From assembly GCF_002846415.1 (NCBI RefSeq), contig NZ_PJMX01000001.1:4712001-4776000 (forward strand): DNA of 64,000 bases, in the 5' to 3' direction. Origin of the DNA: Streptomyces sp. TLI_146. Its GTDB lineage: Bacteria > Actinomycetota > Actinomycetes > Streptomycetales > Streptomycetaceae. Below, one piece after another: positions 37,212 to 44,435 of the stretch. Below the pieces are notes generated by a model. It had not been told where the DNA came from, searched no databases, and saw only the letters and a program-made list of their open reading frames with translations. Numbering within the stretch: the first letter of the stretch is position 1; the number at the start of each line of letters is the position of its first letter. The translations under genes were made by a program, and so were the position numbers.

Positions 37212-37721
37212 GTGACGGAAGGCACCACCCCGGCCGCCGAGGGTGTCGACACCCTGTCCCGCCTGGAGCAGGAGGGGGAGATCGCCGCCGACTACCTTGA
37301 GGGCCTGCTCGACATCGCCGACCTGGACGGCGACATCGACATGGACGTCGAGGCGGACCGTGCCGCGGTTTCGATCATCAGCGACTCCAGCAGCCGTGAC
37401 CTGCAGAAGCTCGTCGGCCGTGACGGTGAGGTGCTGGAGGCGCTCCAGGAGCTGACGCGACTGGCCGTGCACCGGGAGACCGGCGACCGCAGCCGTCTGA
37501 TGCTCGACATCGCCGGCTTCCGGGCCAAGAAGCGCACGGAGCTGGCCGAGCTGGGTGCCAAGACCGCGGACGAGGTCAAGAACTCCGGCCAGCCGGTCAA
37601 GCTCCAGCCCATGACGCCGTTCGAGCGCAAGGTCGTGCACGACGCGGTCGCCGCCGCCGGTCTGCGCAGCGAGTCCGAGGGCGAGGAGCCGCAGCGCTTC
37701 GTCGTCGTGCTCCCCGCCTGA
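37212..37721 (+). CDS. jag: Jag/KhpB family RNA-binding protein
   Basis: A 169-residue protein with a KH-like domain (about 35-90, VGRDGEVLEALQELTRLAVHR) and an R3H domain (about 105-165, PMTPFERKVVHDAVAAAGL with RSESEGEEPQRFVVV). Jag/KhpB proteins bind RNA and influence cell elongation and division in Gram-positive bacteria. The N-terminal Jag linker domain of Firmicutes is missing and replaced by a short acidic region. GTG at 37212 follows AAGGAG. A terminator hairpin follows. Confidence 0.94.
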   Translation: MTEGTTPAAEGVDTLSRLEQEGEIAADYLEGLLDIADLDGDIDMDVEADRAAVSIISDSSSRDLQKLVGRDGEVLEALQELTRLAVHRETGDRSRLMLDIAGFRAKKRTELAELGAKTADEVKNSGQPVKLQPMTPFERKVVHDAVAAAGLRSESEGEEPQRFVVVLPA

Positions 37722-37737
37722 GCGGTTCCTTGCTTGT

Positions 37738-37767
37738 TCGGCCCCGTCTGTTCGCAGGCGGGGCCGA
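37738..37767 (+). terminator. Terminator downstream of jag
   Basis: A 13-bp stem with one G-U pair (TCGGCCCCGTCTG against CAGGCGGGGCCGA) and a TTCG loop is followed by TCTTTGT, a near-canonical intrinsic terminator before rsmG. Confidence 0.85.
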
Positions 37768-37831
37768 TCTTTGTCAGCCTGATAGTCAGCCACCCCAGCG
37801 CGGGAAGCGCGGTATGGAAGGACGGTCCCCC

Positions 37832-38551
37832 GTGACGGAGGCAGCAGCAGAGCTTCCCCAGGCGCCCGAAGAGGCGCGCGCGGTATTCGGCGAGTACTTT
37901 CCGGAGGCCGTCCGGTACGCCGAGCTGCTCGCGGACGCGGGAGTCAAGCGCGGTCTGATCGGTCCGCGCGAGGTGCCCCGCCTCTGGGAGCGCCATCTGC
38001 TCAATTGCGCCGTGCTCTCCGAGGTCGTCCCCGAGGGCGTCACGGTCTGCGACGTCGGCTCCGGGGCCGGTCTGCCTGGTATCCCGCTCGCGCTGGTGCG
38101 CCCGGATCTGAAGATCACGCTCCTTGAGCCGCTGCTGCGGCGCACCAATTTCCTTCAGGAAGTCGTGGAGCTGCTGGGTCTGGACCATGTGACCGTGGTG
38201 CGCGGCCGGGCCGAGGAGATGCTGGGCAAGGTGCAGCCGGTGCACGTGGTCACGGCCCGTGCGGTGGCCCCGTTGGACCGGCTGGCCGGGTGGGGCGTTC
38301 CGCTGCTGCGCCCCTACGGCGAGATGCTGGCGCTCAAGGGCGACACCGCCGAGGAGGAGCTCCTGGGTGCGCGGGCCGCGCTGAGCAAGCTCGGTGTGGT
38401 GAACACCTCAGTGCTGCATGTCGGCGAGGGCATCGTGGACCCGATGTCCACGGTCGTGCGGGTCGAGGTCGGGGAGAGCCCGGGCGGTGTGAGGTTCGCC
38501 GCCAAGCGCGCCAAGGCCGCCAGGACCGGCCGTACCAGGCGCCGCCGCTGA
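37832..38551 (+). CDS. rsmG: 16S rRNA (guanine527-N7)-methyltransferase RsmG
   Basis: SAM-dependent methyltransferase acting on G527 of 16S rRNA; loss gives low-level streptomycin resistance and raised antibiotic production in Streptomyces. The 239 residues include RLWERHLLNC, the SAM-binding VCDVGSGAGLPGIPLAL, LEPLLRRTNFL and TARAVAPLDRL, and end in a basic KRAKAARTGRTRRRR tail. The GTG at 37832 follows GGAAGGACGG; an ATG at 37814 would add six residues. Confidence 0.96.
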   Translation: MTEAAAELPQAPEEARAVFGEYFPEAVRYAELLADAGVKRGLIGPREVPRLWERHLLNCAVLSEVVPEGVTVCDVGSGAGLPGIPLALVRPDLKITLLEPLLRRTNFLQEVVELLGLDHVTVVRGRAEEMLGKVQPVHVVTARAVAPLDRLAGWGVPLLRPYGEMLALKGDTAEEELLGARAALSKLGVVNTSVLHVGEGIVDPMSTVVRVEVGESPGGVRFAAKRAKAARTGRTRRRR

Positions 38552-38650
38552 CCCGCGGGGGCCCGCCGAGGGGCGGATGCTCCATAGAAGGCGCGATACG
38601 TACGCATTTCGGAGTGTCGTAACGATCTGACCGCAGGGCGCGTGCATCGT

Positions 38651-38664
38651 GTTTCACGTGAAAC
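38651..38664. other. parS: parS site upstream of parA
   Basis: GTTTCACGTGAAAC, 168 bases before the preferred parA start and inside the longest possible parA frame (read FHVK). It is well placed for ParB autoregulation of parAB. Confidence 0.95.
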
Positions 38665-38768
38665 GTCGCTCTCTGCTGCATGGAATCATCAGCCGCGGCC
38701 GTAATGCCGCGCCGCGCGACCGCAAGCCCTTGGGCGGGGCCCTGGAGTCCCCTTCACGGGCTACGGAG

Positions 38769-38795
38769 TTGTCCACAGAGGTGGATTCATCCACA
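38769..38795 (+). promoter_or_regulatory. Two DnaA boxes upstream of parA
   Basis: A perfect TTGTCCACA (38769-38777) and TCATCCACA (38787-38795) lie 18 bp apart in the same orientation, 37 bases before the preferred parA start. Confidence 0.6.
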
Positions 38796-38831
38796 GAAGA
38801 ACGGGCCTCGCTGGTTCACGACCCCGAAAGC

Positions 38832-39911
38832 ATGGCAGGCTCTGTGCATTGCGAGCCTGAAGTCGAGGAGAGTGAATCCTTGCGGTCCGACGCCAACATC
38901 GCGGGACCGATGACCGATCCGGTCCCCGGTCCCCGTACCGAGTCGGCGGGGGAGGATGTTTCACGTGAAACACCGCCCCCGATGGACGACACCCCCATCG
39001 GTCGTGCTGCCCAGCTGGCGGTGGAAGCTCTCGGCCGTGCCGGCGAGGGACTGCCCCGGCCTGAGCAGACACGCATCATGGTGGTCGCCAACCAGAAGGG
39101 CGGCGTGGGAAAGACCACCACCACGGTCAATCTCGCCGCCTCCCTGGCGCTGCACGGTGCCCGGGTTCTGGTCGTCGACCTCGACCCGCAGGGCAACGCC
39201 TCCACCGCGCTGGGGATAGACCACCATGCCGAGGTCCCCTCGATCTATGACGTCCTGGTGGAGAGCAGACCGCTCTCCGAGGTCGTCCAGCCGGTCCGGG
39301 ACGTGGAGGGCCTCTTCTGTGCCCCGGCCACGATCGACCTGGCCGGTGCGGAGATCGAGCTGGTGTCGCTGGTGGCACGGGAGAGCCGGCTGCAGCGCGC
39401 CATCCAGGCGTACGAGCAGCCGCTGGATTACATCCTGATTGACTGCCCGCCGTCCCTGGGGCTCCTCACAGTCAACGCGCTCGTCGCCGGTGCCGAGGTC
39501 CTGATCCCCATCCAGTGCGAGTACTACGCGCTGGAAGGGCTGGGCCAGCTGCTGCGGAACGTCGATCTGGTGCGAGGGCATCTCAACCCCGCACTGCATG
39601 TCTCGACGATCCTGCTCACCATGTACGACGGCAGGACCAGGCTCGCCTCCCAGGTGGCCGACGAGGTGCGCAGCCACTTCGGCCATGAGGTCCTGCGGAC
39701 GAGCATCCCGCGATCGGTCCGTATCTCGGAGGCTCCGAGCTACGGCCAGACCGTGCTCACCTATGACCCGGGCTCCAGCGGCTCGCTCTCGTATCTCGAA
39801 GCCGCCCGCGAGATCGCACTGCGCGGGGTCGGCATCAACTACGACCCGACGACGCACATCCCCGCGGGCATTCAGAACAACCAGCACAGCATGTCGGAGG
39901 GGATCCAGTGA
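38832..39911 (+). CDS. parA: ParA, chromosome-partitioning Walker ATPase
   Basis: Deviant-Walker ATPase that moves and spaces ParB-bound origins in hyphae and anchors them at tips. The 359 residues have a polar N-terminal extension (1-75), Walker A KGGVGKTT at 89-96, the A' motif DLDPQGNAS and Walker B IDCPPSLG. The start is uncertain: the frame is open back to GTG 38649, but codon usage of 38649-38831 is less GC-biased and contains a parS and two DnaA boxes, so ATG 38832 is preferred. A further parS lies inside the gene, and its stop overlaps the parB start. Confidence 0.92.
   Translation: MAGSVHCEPEVEESESLRSDANIAGPMTDPVPGPRTESAGEDVSRETPPPMDDTPIGRAAQLAVEALGRAGEGLPRPEQTRIMVVANQKGGVGKTTTTVNLAASLALHGARVLVVDLDPQGNASTALGIDHHAEVPSIYDVLVESRPLSEVVQPVRDVEGLFCAPATIDLAGAEIELVSLVARESRLQRAIQAYEQPLDYILIDCPPSLGLLTVNALVAGAEVLIPIQCEYYALEGLGQLLRNVDLVRGHLNPALHVSTILLTMYDGRTRLASQVADEVRSHFGHEVLRTSIPRSVRISEAPSYGQTVLTYDPGSSGSLSYLEAAREIALRGVGINYDPTTHIPAGIQNNQHSMSEGIQ
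38958..38971. other. parS: parS site within parA
   Basis: GTTTCACGTGAAAC flanked by T and A (full 16-base consensus), in the N-terminal linker of parA and translated VSRET. Confidence 0.95.
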
Positions 39912-41011
39912 GTGAGCGACGTAGAGGTCTGGGGCGCGGGCTCGGTGCGCTGATCCCCGCCGCCCCGCAGGAGAAGCCCGCACCCTCGATGGGGACGGCT
40001 TCCACGTCCCCGGCGGCGGTGCCGGTGCTGACGGCGGAGCGCGGGGTGGCGGCGGCGAAGGTGGCCACGCTCGCCACGGCTCCTGTTTCACGTGAAACAT
40101 CGGTGCCGGTCCAGGCGCCCGAGCCGGCGGCGCCACAGCTGAAGGCGCCCGCGGGGGCGTACTTCGCGGAGCTGCCGCTGGACTCGATCACGCCCAACCC
40201 GCGCCAGCCTCGTGAGGTGTTCGACGAGGACGCCCTCGCCGAGCTCATCACCTCCATCAAGGAGGTCGGGCTGCTCCAGCCCGTCGTCGTACGGCAGCTG
40301 GCGCCCGAGCGCTTCGAGCTCATCATGGGCGAGCGGCGCTGGCGGGCCTGCCGTGAGGCGGGTCTGGAACGGATCCCCTCGATCGTGCGGGACACGGACG
40401 ACGACAAGCTGCTCCTGGACGCCCTCCTGGAGAACCTGCACCGCTCCCAGCTGAATCCGCTGGAAGAGGCGGCGGCGTACGACCAGCTGCTGAGGGACTT
40501 CGAGTGCACCCATGACCAGCTGGCCGACCGCATCGGTCGCTCACGCCCGCAGGTCTCCAACACCCTGCGCCTGCTGCGGCTCTCGCCGCCGGTTCAGCGC
40601 AGGGTGGCGGCCGGGGTCCTCTCGGCGGGCCACGCCCGGGCGCTGCTCTCCGTCGACGACTCGGACGAGCAGGACCGGCTGGCGCACCGCATCGTGGCCG
40701 AGGGGCTCTCGGTACGGGCCGTCGAGGAGATCGTGACCCTGCTGAACTCGGAGCCCAAGAGCGCCGCCAAGGCGAAGGGCCCGCGCGCCGGGACCCGGCT
40801 GGCGCCCGCGCTCTCCGATCTGGCCTCCCGGCTCTCGGACCGCTTCGAGACACGGGTGAAGGTCGACCTCGGTCAGAAGAAGGGAAAGATCGTCGTCGAG
40901 TTCGCTTCGATGGACGATCTGGAGCGGATCCTCGGCACCCTCGCCCCGGGCGAGGGACGGGTCCTCAACAAGGGTCTCGCCGAGGAGTCCGAGGAGGGCG
41001 ACGAAGCCTGA
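39908..41011 (+). CDS. parB: ParB, parS-binding CTPase
   Basis: Binds parS and spreads along DNA to form the segregation complex near oriC. The 367 residues begin RRRGLGRGLGALIP, followed by a disordered linker. The CTP-binding N-terminal domain (PNPRQPREVFDE, GERRWRACREAG, ENLHRSQLNPLEEA) and the HTH (GRSRPQVSNTLRLLRL) come next, then a C-terminal dimerisation domain from about 300. GTG overlaps the parA stop. Its own gene contains a parS at 40085-40098, read as VSRET in the linker. Confidence 0.97.
   Translation: MSERRRGLGRGLGALIPAAPQEKPAPSMGTASTSPAAVPVLTAERGVAAAKVATLATAPVSRETSVPVQAPEPAAPQLKAPAGAYFAELPLDSITPNPRQPREVFDEDALAELITSIKEVGLLQPVVVRQLAPERFELIMGERRWRACREAGLERIPSIVRDTDDDKLLLDALLENLHRSQLNPLEEAAAYDQLLRDFECTHDQLADRIGRSRPQVSNTLRLLRLSPPVQRRVAAGVLSAGHARALLSVDDSDEQDRLAHRIVAEGLSVRAVEEIVTLLNSEPKSAAKAKGPRAGTRLAPALSDLASRLSDRFETRVKVDLGQKKGKIVVEFASMDDLERILGTLAPGEGRVLNKGLAEESEEGDEA
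40085..40098. other. parS: parS site within parB
   Basis: Full consensus TGTTTCACGTGAAACA in the N-terminal linker-coding part of parB, translated VSRET. Confidence 0.95.
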
Positions 41012-41057
41012 GCCGGTGACCCACTCACCGTCTGAGCCACGGCAGTTGTCGTGAAGG

Positions 41058-41095
41058 GCGGGCTGTGTTCCGATGCATACAGGAACACAGCCCGC
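41058..41095 (+). terminator. parAB terminator
   Basis: A perfect 14-bp stem (GCGGGCTGTGTTCC with its complement) and 10-base loop, followed by ACTTTG, lies 46 bases past the parB stop. Confidence 0.85.
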
Positions 41096-41196
41096 ACTTT
41101 GCTGTTGTGCGGTATCCGCACCGGCGATGGGTGGATACGATGCGTTCTGGTATGGCACATCCACCTTGGGCCACTTCGGAGGGAGGGCGGGGAGCC

Positions 41197-41454
41197 ATGC
41201 GAACGGTGAGCCGTACCCGACTGGTGACAGCGGGGCTGGGCCTCGGGGCGGTCGGCGGGTTCGTTGGCGGCCTCCTCCGGGAACGGAGTGCGCTGGCTGC
41301 CGCCCAGGGGGTGGCAGGCGAGGGAAGCGAGGAACAGCCTTCATGGGGCGTCGGCTTGCACCGCTCACGCTGGACAACCTTCCGGACCTTCCCAAGCGCT
41401 GCCGCGCCTGTGTCTTCTGGGAACTTGACCCCGTCAGCGGAGAGGCCGCGATAA
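41197..41454 (+). CDS. Possible small protein overlapping the GNAT gene start
   Basis: An 85-codon frame with a very strong GGAGGGAGGGCGGGGAG ribosome-binding site. Residues 1-30 read as a basic start plus a hydrophobic glycine-rich helix (VTAGLGLGAVGGFVGGLL). The last 37 codons overlap the GNAT gene in another frame and lose GC bias. Either the real gene is short and coupled to the GNAT start, or the frame is spurious. No family is recognised. Confidence 0.3.
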   Translation: MRTVSRTRLVTAGLGLGAVGGFVGGLLRERSALAAAQGVAGEGSEEQPSWGVGLHRSRWTTFRTFPSAAAPVSSGNLTPSAERPR

Positions 41455-41960
41455 AGGCGGGGACGCCCGAGCTCGAAAAGGAAGCCTGGATATCGGCGGT
41501 GCTCCTGGAGTGGGGCTCCTGCGGCCGGGTCGTCTACGTAGACGAGGTGCCGGTGGGCTTCGTCCTCTACGCCCCGCCCGCGTATGTGCCGCGCTCCACT
41601 GCGTTCCCGACCAGCCCGGTGTCCCCCGACGCGGTGCAGCTGATAACGGCGTGGATCATGCCCGGGTACCAGGGCCAGGGGCTGGGGAGAGTGATGGTGC
41701 AGACGGTCGCCAAGGATCTGCTGCGCCGGGGCTTCAAGGCCATTGAGGCGTTCGGGGACGCCCGGTGGCACGAGCCCGCGTGTGTGCTGCCCGCCGACCA
41801 TCTGCTGGCGGTGGGCTTCAAGACCGTACGGCCGCACCCCCGGCATCCCCGGCTGCGGCTGGAGCTGAGGACGACGCTCTCCTGGAAGGAAGACGTCGAG
41901 CTGGCCCTGGACCGGCTGCTGGGAGCCGTCCAGAAGGAGCCCGCCCTGCGGCCGCTGTAG
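41343..41960 (+). CDS. GNAT-family N-acetyltransferase
   Basis: A 205-residue acyl-CoA N-acyltransferase-fold protein. It opens GRRLAPLTLDNLPDLPKRCRACVFWELDPV, given here in short: a Cys-containing RCRACVFWE block typical of this Streptomyces group. The acetyl-CoA binding region LITAWIMPGYQGQGLGRVMV (about 100-120) contains the expected Gln/Arg-x-x-Gly-x-Gly/Ala loop. The ATG at 41343 follows GAGGAA. Substrate unknown. The gene stands alone between parAB and trxA and is convergent with trxA. Confidence 0.88.
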   Translation: MGRRLAPLTLDNLPDLPKRCRACVFWELDPVSGEAAIKAGTPELEKEAWISAVLLEWGSCGRVVYVDEVPVGFVLYAPPAYVPRSTAFPTSPVSPDAVQLITAWIMPGYQGQGLGRVMVQTVAKDLLRRGFKAIEAFGDARWHEPACVLPADHLLAVGFKTVRPHPRHPRLRLELRTTLSWKEDVELALDRLLGAVQKEPALRPL

Positions 41961-41993
41961 AGCGCGCCTGCCTGGGCGGCAGGAGAAAAGCGA

Positions 41994-42026
41994 ACGGGCC
42001 CGAACCCCTGAGGGGTCCGGGCCCGT
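41994..42026. terminator. Bidirectional terminator between the GNAT gene and trxA
   Basis: A 16-bp stem with one mismatch (ACGGGCCCGAACCCCT against its near complement) closed by one base; the parS palindrome follows immediately. Confidence 0.8.
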
Positions 42027-42027
42027 G

Positions 42028-42051
42028 GCGTTGTTTCACGTGAAACAACGC
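42028..42051. other. parS: parS site in a 24-bp perfect palindrome
   Basis: The 14-base parS (42033-42046) is extended on both sides by GCGTT/AACGC. It lies between the convergent GNAT gene and trxA, 10 bases past the trxA stop. Confidence 0.95.
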
Positions 42052-42060
42052 GGCTGGGAC

Positions 42061-42393
42061 TTACGCGTCGATGAAGCCGTCGAGGTCGCGCAGAAGAGCG
42101 GCCTTCGGCTTGGCGCCGACGATGGTCTTGGCCACCTCGCCACCCTGGTAGACGTTCAGGGTCGGGATGGACATCACGCCGTACTTGGCGGCAGTGCCCG
42201 GGTTCTCGTCGATGTTGAGCTTGACGATCTCGATCTGGTCGCCGTGCTCCGCCGCGATGGCCTCCAGGGACGGGGCGATCTGGCGGCACGGGCCGCACCA
42301 CGCGGCCCAGAAGTCGACGAGCACGGGCTTGTCGCTCTTGAGGACGACCTCGTCGAAGTCGGCGTCGGTCACGTTCTTCAGGGTGCCGGCCAC
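42061..42393 (-). CDS. trxA: Thioredoxin
   Basis: Cytosolic disulfide reductase of 110 residues with the active site WCGPC (Cys33, Cys36), preceded by PVLVDFWA and followed by the cis-proline loop MSIPTL. It is reduced by the thioredoxin reductase encoded 47 bases upstream. The pair is probably transcribed from the sigma-R-type promoter before trxB. Confidence 0.98.
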   Translation of the reverse strand: MAGTLKNVTDADFDEVVLKSDKPVLVDFWAAWCGPCRQIAPSLEAIAAEHGDQIEIVKLNIDENPGTAAKYGVMSIPTLNVYQGGEVAKTIVGAKPKAALLRDLDGFIDA

Positions 42394-42440
42394 GGCAGTC
42401 TCCTTGCGGGTGGGGTGAGGGGGGAGGGAGGTCAGATGGT

Positions 42441-43403
42441 TCAGACGGCGGCCGCGGTGGCCTTCTCGTCGTCCGCGAGCGCCGCCAGGAAGCGCTCGGC
42501 GTCGAGAGCGGCGGAGCAGCCGGTACCGGCGGCGGTGATCGCCTGGCGGTAGGTGTGGTCCACCACGTCACCGGCGCCGAAGACACCGGTGAGGTTGGTG
42601 CGGGTGGAGGGCGCCGCGACCTTGAGGTAGCCCTCGTCGTCCAGGTCGAGCTGGCCCTTGAAGAGCTCGGTGCGCGGGTCGTGGCCCACGGCGATGAAGA
42701 GGCCGGTGACCGCCAGCTCGGAGGTCTCGCCGGTCTTGGTGTTGCGCAGGGTCAGACCGGAGAGCTTCTGGTCGCCGTGGATCTCGGCGACCTCGCTGTC
42801 CCAGGCGAACTTGATCTTCGGGTCGGCGAAGGCGCGCTCCTGCATCGCCTTGGAGGCACGCAGGCTGTCACGGCGGTGGACGATGGTGACCGACTTGGCG
42901 AAGCGCGAGAGGAAGGTCGCCTCCTCCATCGCGGTGTCGCCGCCGCCGACCACGGCGATGTCCTGGTCCTTGAAGAAGAACCCGTCACAGGTGGCACACC
43001 AGGAGACACCGCGCCCGGAGAGCTTGTCCTCGTTCGGCAGGCCGAGCTTGCGGTGCTGGGAGCCGGTGGTGACGATCACGGCCTTGGCGCGGTGGACGGT
43101 GCCGGCGGTGTCCGTGACGGTCTTGATGTCGCCGCTGAGGTCGACGGCCACGACGTCGTCCGGGAGCAGCTCGGCGCCGAACCGCTCGGCCTGCGCCCGC
43201 ATGTTGTCCATGAGGTCGGGGCCCATGATCCCGTCGCGGAAGCCGGGGAAGTTCTCCACCTCGGTGGTGTTCATCAGCGCGCCACCAGCGGTGACGGCGC
43301 CCTCGAACACCAGCGGCTGAAGCGACGCACGCGCGGTGTAGAGCGCGGCCGTGTAGCCGGCCGGCCCGGAGCCAATGATGATCACGTTACGGACGTCGCT
43401 CAC
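42441..43403 (-). CDS. trxB: Thioredoxin reductase (NADPH)
   Basis: Flavoenzyme that passes electrons from NADPH to thioredoxin. The 320 residues have the FAD motif GSGPAGYTAA, redox centre CATC (Cys136, Cys139), NADPH motif VVGGGDTAMEEA and the C-terminal GVFGAGDVVD. The GTG at 43403 follows GAGGAAG and gives the usual family length; a longer frame upstream is non-coding. The preceding 105 bases contain a GGGAAT-N18-GTT promoter. Confidence 0.98.
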   Translation of the reverse strand: MSDVRNVIIIGSGPAGYTAALYTARASLQPLVFEGAVTAGGALMNTTEVENFPGFRDGIMGPDLMDNMRAQAERFGAELLPDDVVAVDLSGDIKTVTDTAGTVHRAKAVIVTTGSQHRKLGLPNEDKLSGRGVSWCATCDGFFFKDQDIAVVGGGDTAMEEATFLSRFAKSVTIVHRRDSLRASKAMQERAFADPKIKFAWDSEVAEIHGDQKLSGLTLRNTKTGETSELAVTGLFIAVGHDPRTELFKGQLDLDDEGYLKVAAPSTRTNLTGVFGAGDVVDHTYRQAITAAGTGCSAALDAERFLAALADDEKATAAAV

Positions 43404-43473
43404 GGGTTTCTTCCTCGTCTCTGCGGACTGCCTACTGCCTACCGGGGCCCGGTCCAGGACTCTCACCCCACCC

Positions 43474-43500
43474 AACGGATCCTACGGGGCGAGCATTCCC
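43474..43500 (-). promoter_or_regulatory. Sigma-R-type promoter of trxBA
   Basis: On the minus strand GGGAAT (43495-43500), exactly 18 bases, then GTT (43474-43476) matches the SigR consensus GGAAT-N18-GTT known for S. coelicolor trxBA. It is 71 bases before the trxB start. Confidence 0.85.
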
Positions 43501-43508
43501 GGGATGTC

Positions 43509-44435
43509 TCACCGACGGGGATAGGCGTGGGTCAGCAGCAGCTTGCCCTTGGCGCCGGGCGCGGCGGTCTCGCAGCTCGCGTCGACGACGTACGCCTGGA
43601 CCTGTGTGCTGTCCGTGGGGTGCGGAAGGACGATGAGGTAGGCATGGGTGCCCTGGTAATCGCCGGTCTCGGCGGCGAGTGGCTCCGAGGTTCGGCCGGT
43701 GCCCGCCTGGACACACGGCGGCACGGGGACGCCGGCACGCAGCGGGGCGTTGGACGTGACGCCGAGGTCCGGCTTCTTGCCCGACGGGGAGGTCCCGGCG
43801 CTCTCCGAGGCGGGCCGGGAGGAGAGCAGGTTCTGCACCTGCCCGGCGAGGGGGGAACCCGAGAAGACGGCGGCGTCGGACTTCCCGGCGTGGGGATCGT
43901 CGGACGACTGGAGCGTCTGCACCAGGAAGACGCTCACCCCGATCGCCGCGGCGCCGAAGACGGCTCCGAGTACGGCCGTGCGGCGGCGCCGGGGGGTGCG
44001 GGGACGGCCGGGTCCGGTGGCGGCCCGGGGGCGCCCCGCCGGGCGGTCCGCCGCGGGAGCGTCGGCAGGGGCGGAGCCGAGCGATGTTTCACGTGAAACA
44101 CGCGCCGCGTCGTCGGCCGTCTCGGCTGCGACGGATACCGCGGTCGCCCCGACGGGCATGGCTGCCTGCGGGGGCGCCGTGGCGTCGAGGAGGGCCTCGG
44201 CGGCCAGCGCCGCGTCGATCCGGCCCGCGACGTCGGCGGGCATGCGCGGCGGCCCGGGCAGGGTGCCGAGCAGCTCGCGGATCTCCGTCAGCGAGGCGTG
44301 GACGTCCGCGCAGAGGTCGCAGACGTCCAGGTGGCGGCGTACGTCGGCGGTACGGGAAGGGGGCAGCAGGCCCTCGTGGAGGTCGGAGATCTCCGAGACG
44401 TCCGGGTGCTGAGTCATGTCGGCCGTGGATGTCAC
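43509..44435 (-). CDS. Membrane anti-sigma factor with zinc finger, probably of SigM
   Basis: A 308-residue protein that should hold the adjacent ECF sigma factor inactive at the membrane. The N-terminus has the ZAS zinc motif H35-x3-C39-x2-C42. A disordered linker, a basic RPRTPRRRR segment, one membrane helix (about 150-170) and an extracytoplasmic domain ending THAYPRR follow. The GTG overlaps the sigM stop (GTGA), typical of a sigma/anti-sigma pair. A parS at 44086-44099 lies in the linker-coding region, read VSRET. Confidence 0.88.
   Translation of the reverse strand: MTSTADMTQHPDVSEISDLHEGLLPPSRTADVRRHLDVCDLCADVHASLTEIRELLGTLPGPPRMPADVAGRIDAALAAEALLDATAPPQAAMPVGATAVSVAAETADDAARVSRETSLGSAPADAPAADRPAGRPRAATGPGRPRTPRRRRTAVLGAVFGAAAIGVSVFLVQTLQSSDDPHAGKSDAAVFSGSPLAGQVQNLLSSRPASESAGTSPSGKKPDLGVTSNAPLRAGVPVPPCVQAGTGRTSEPLAAETGDYQGTHAYLIVLPHPTDSTQVQAYVVDASCETAAPGAKGKLLLTHAYPRR
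44086..44099. other. parS: parS site within the anti-sigma factor gene
   Basis: Full 16-base consensus inside the linker-coding part of the anti-sigma gene, translated VSRET on the minus strand. Confidence 0.95.
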
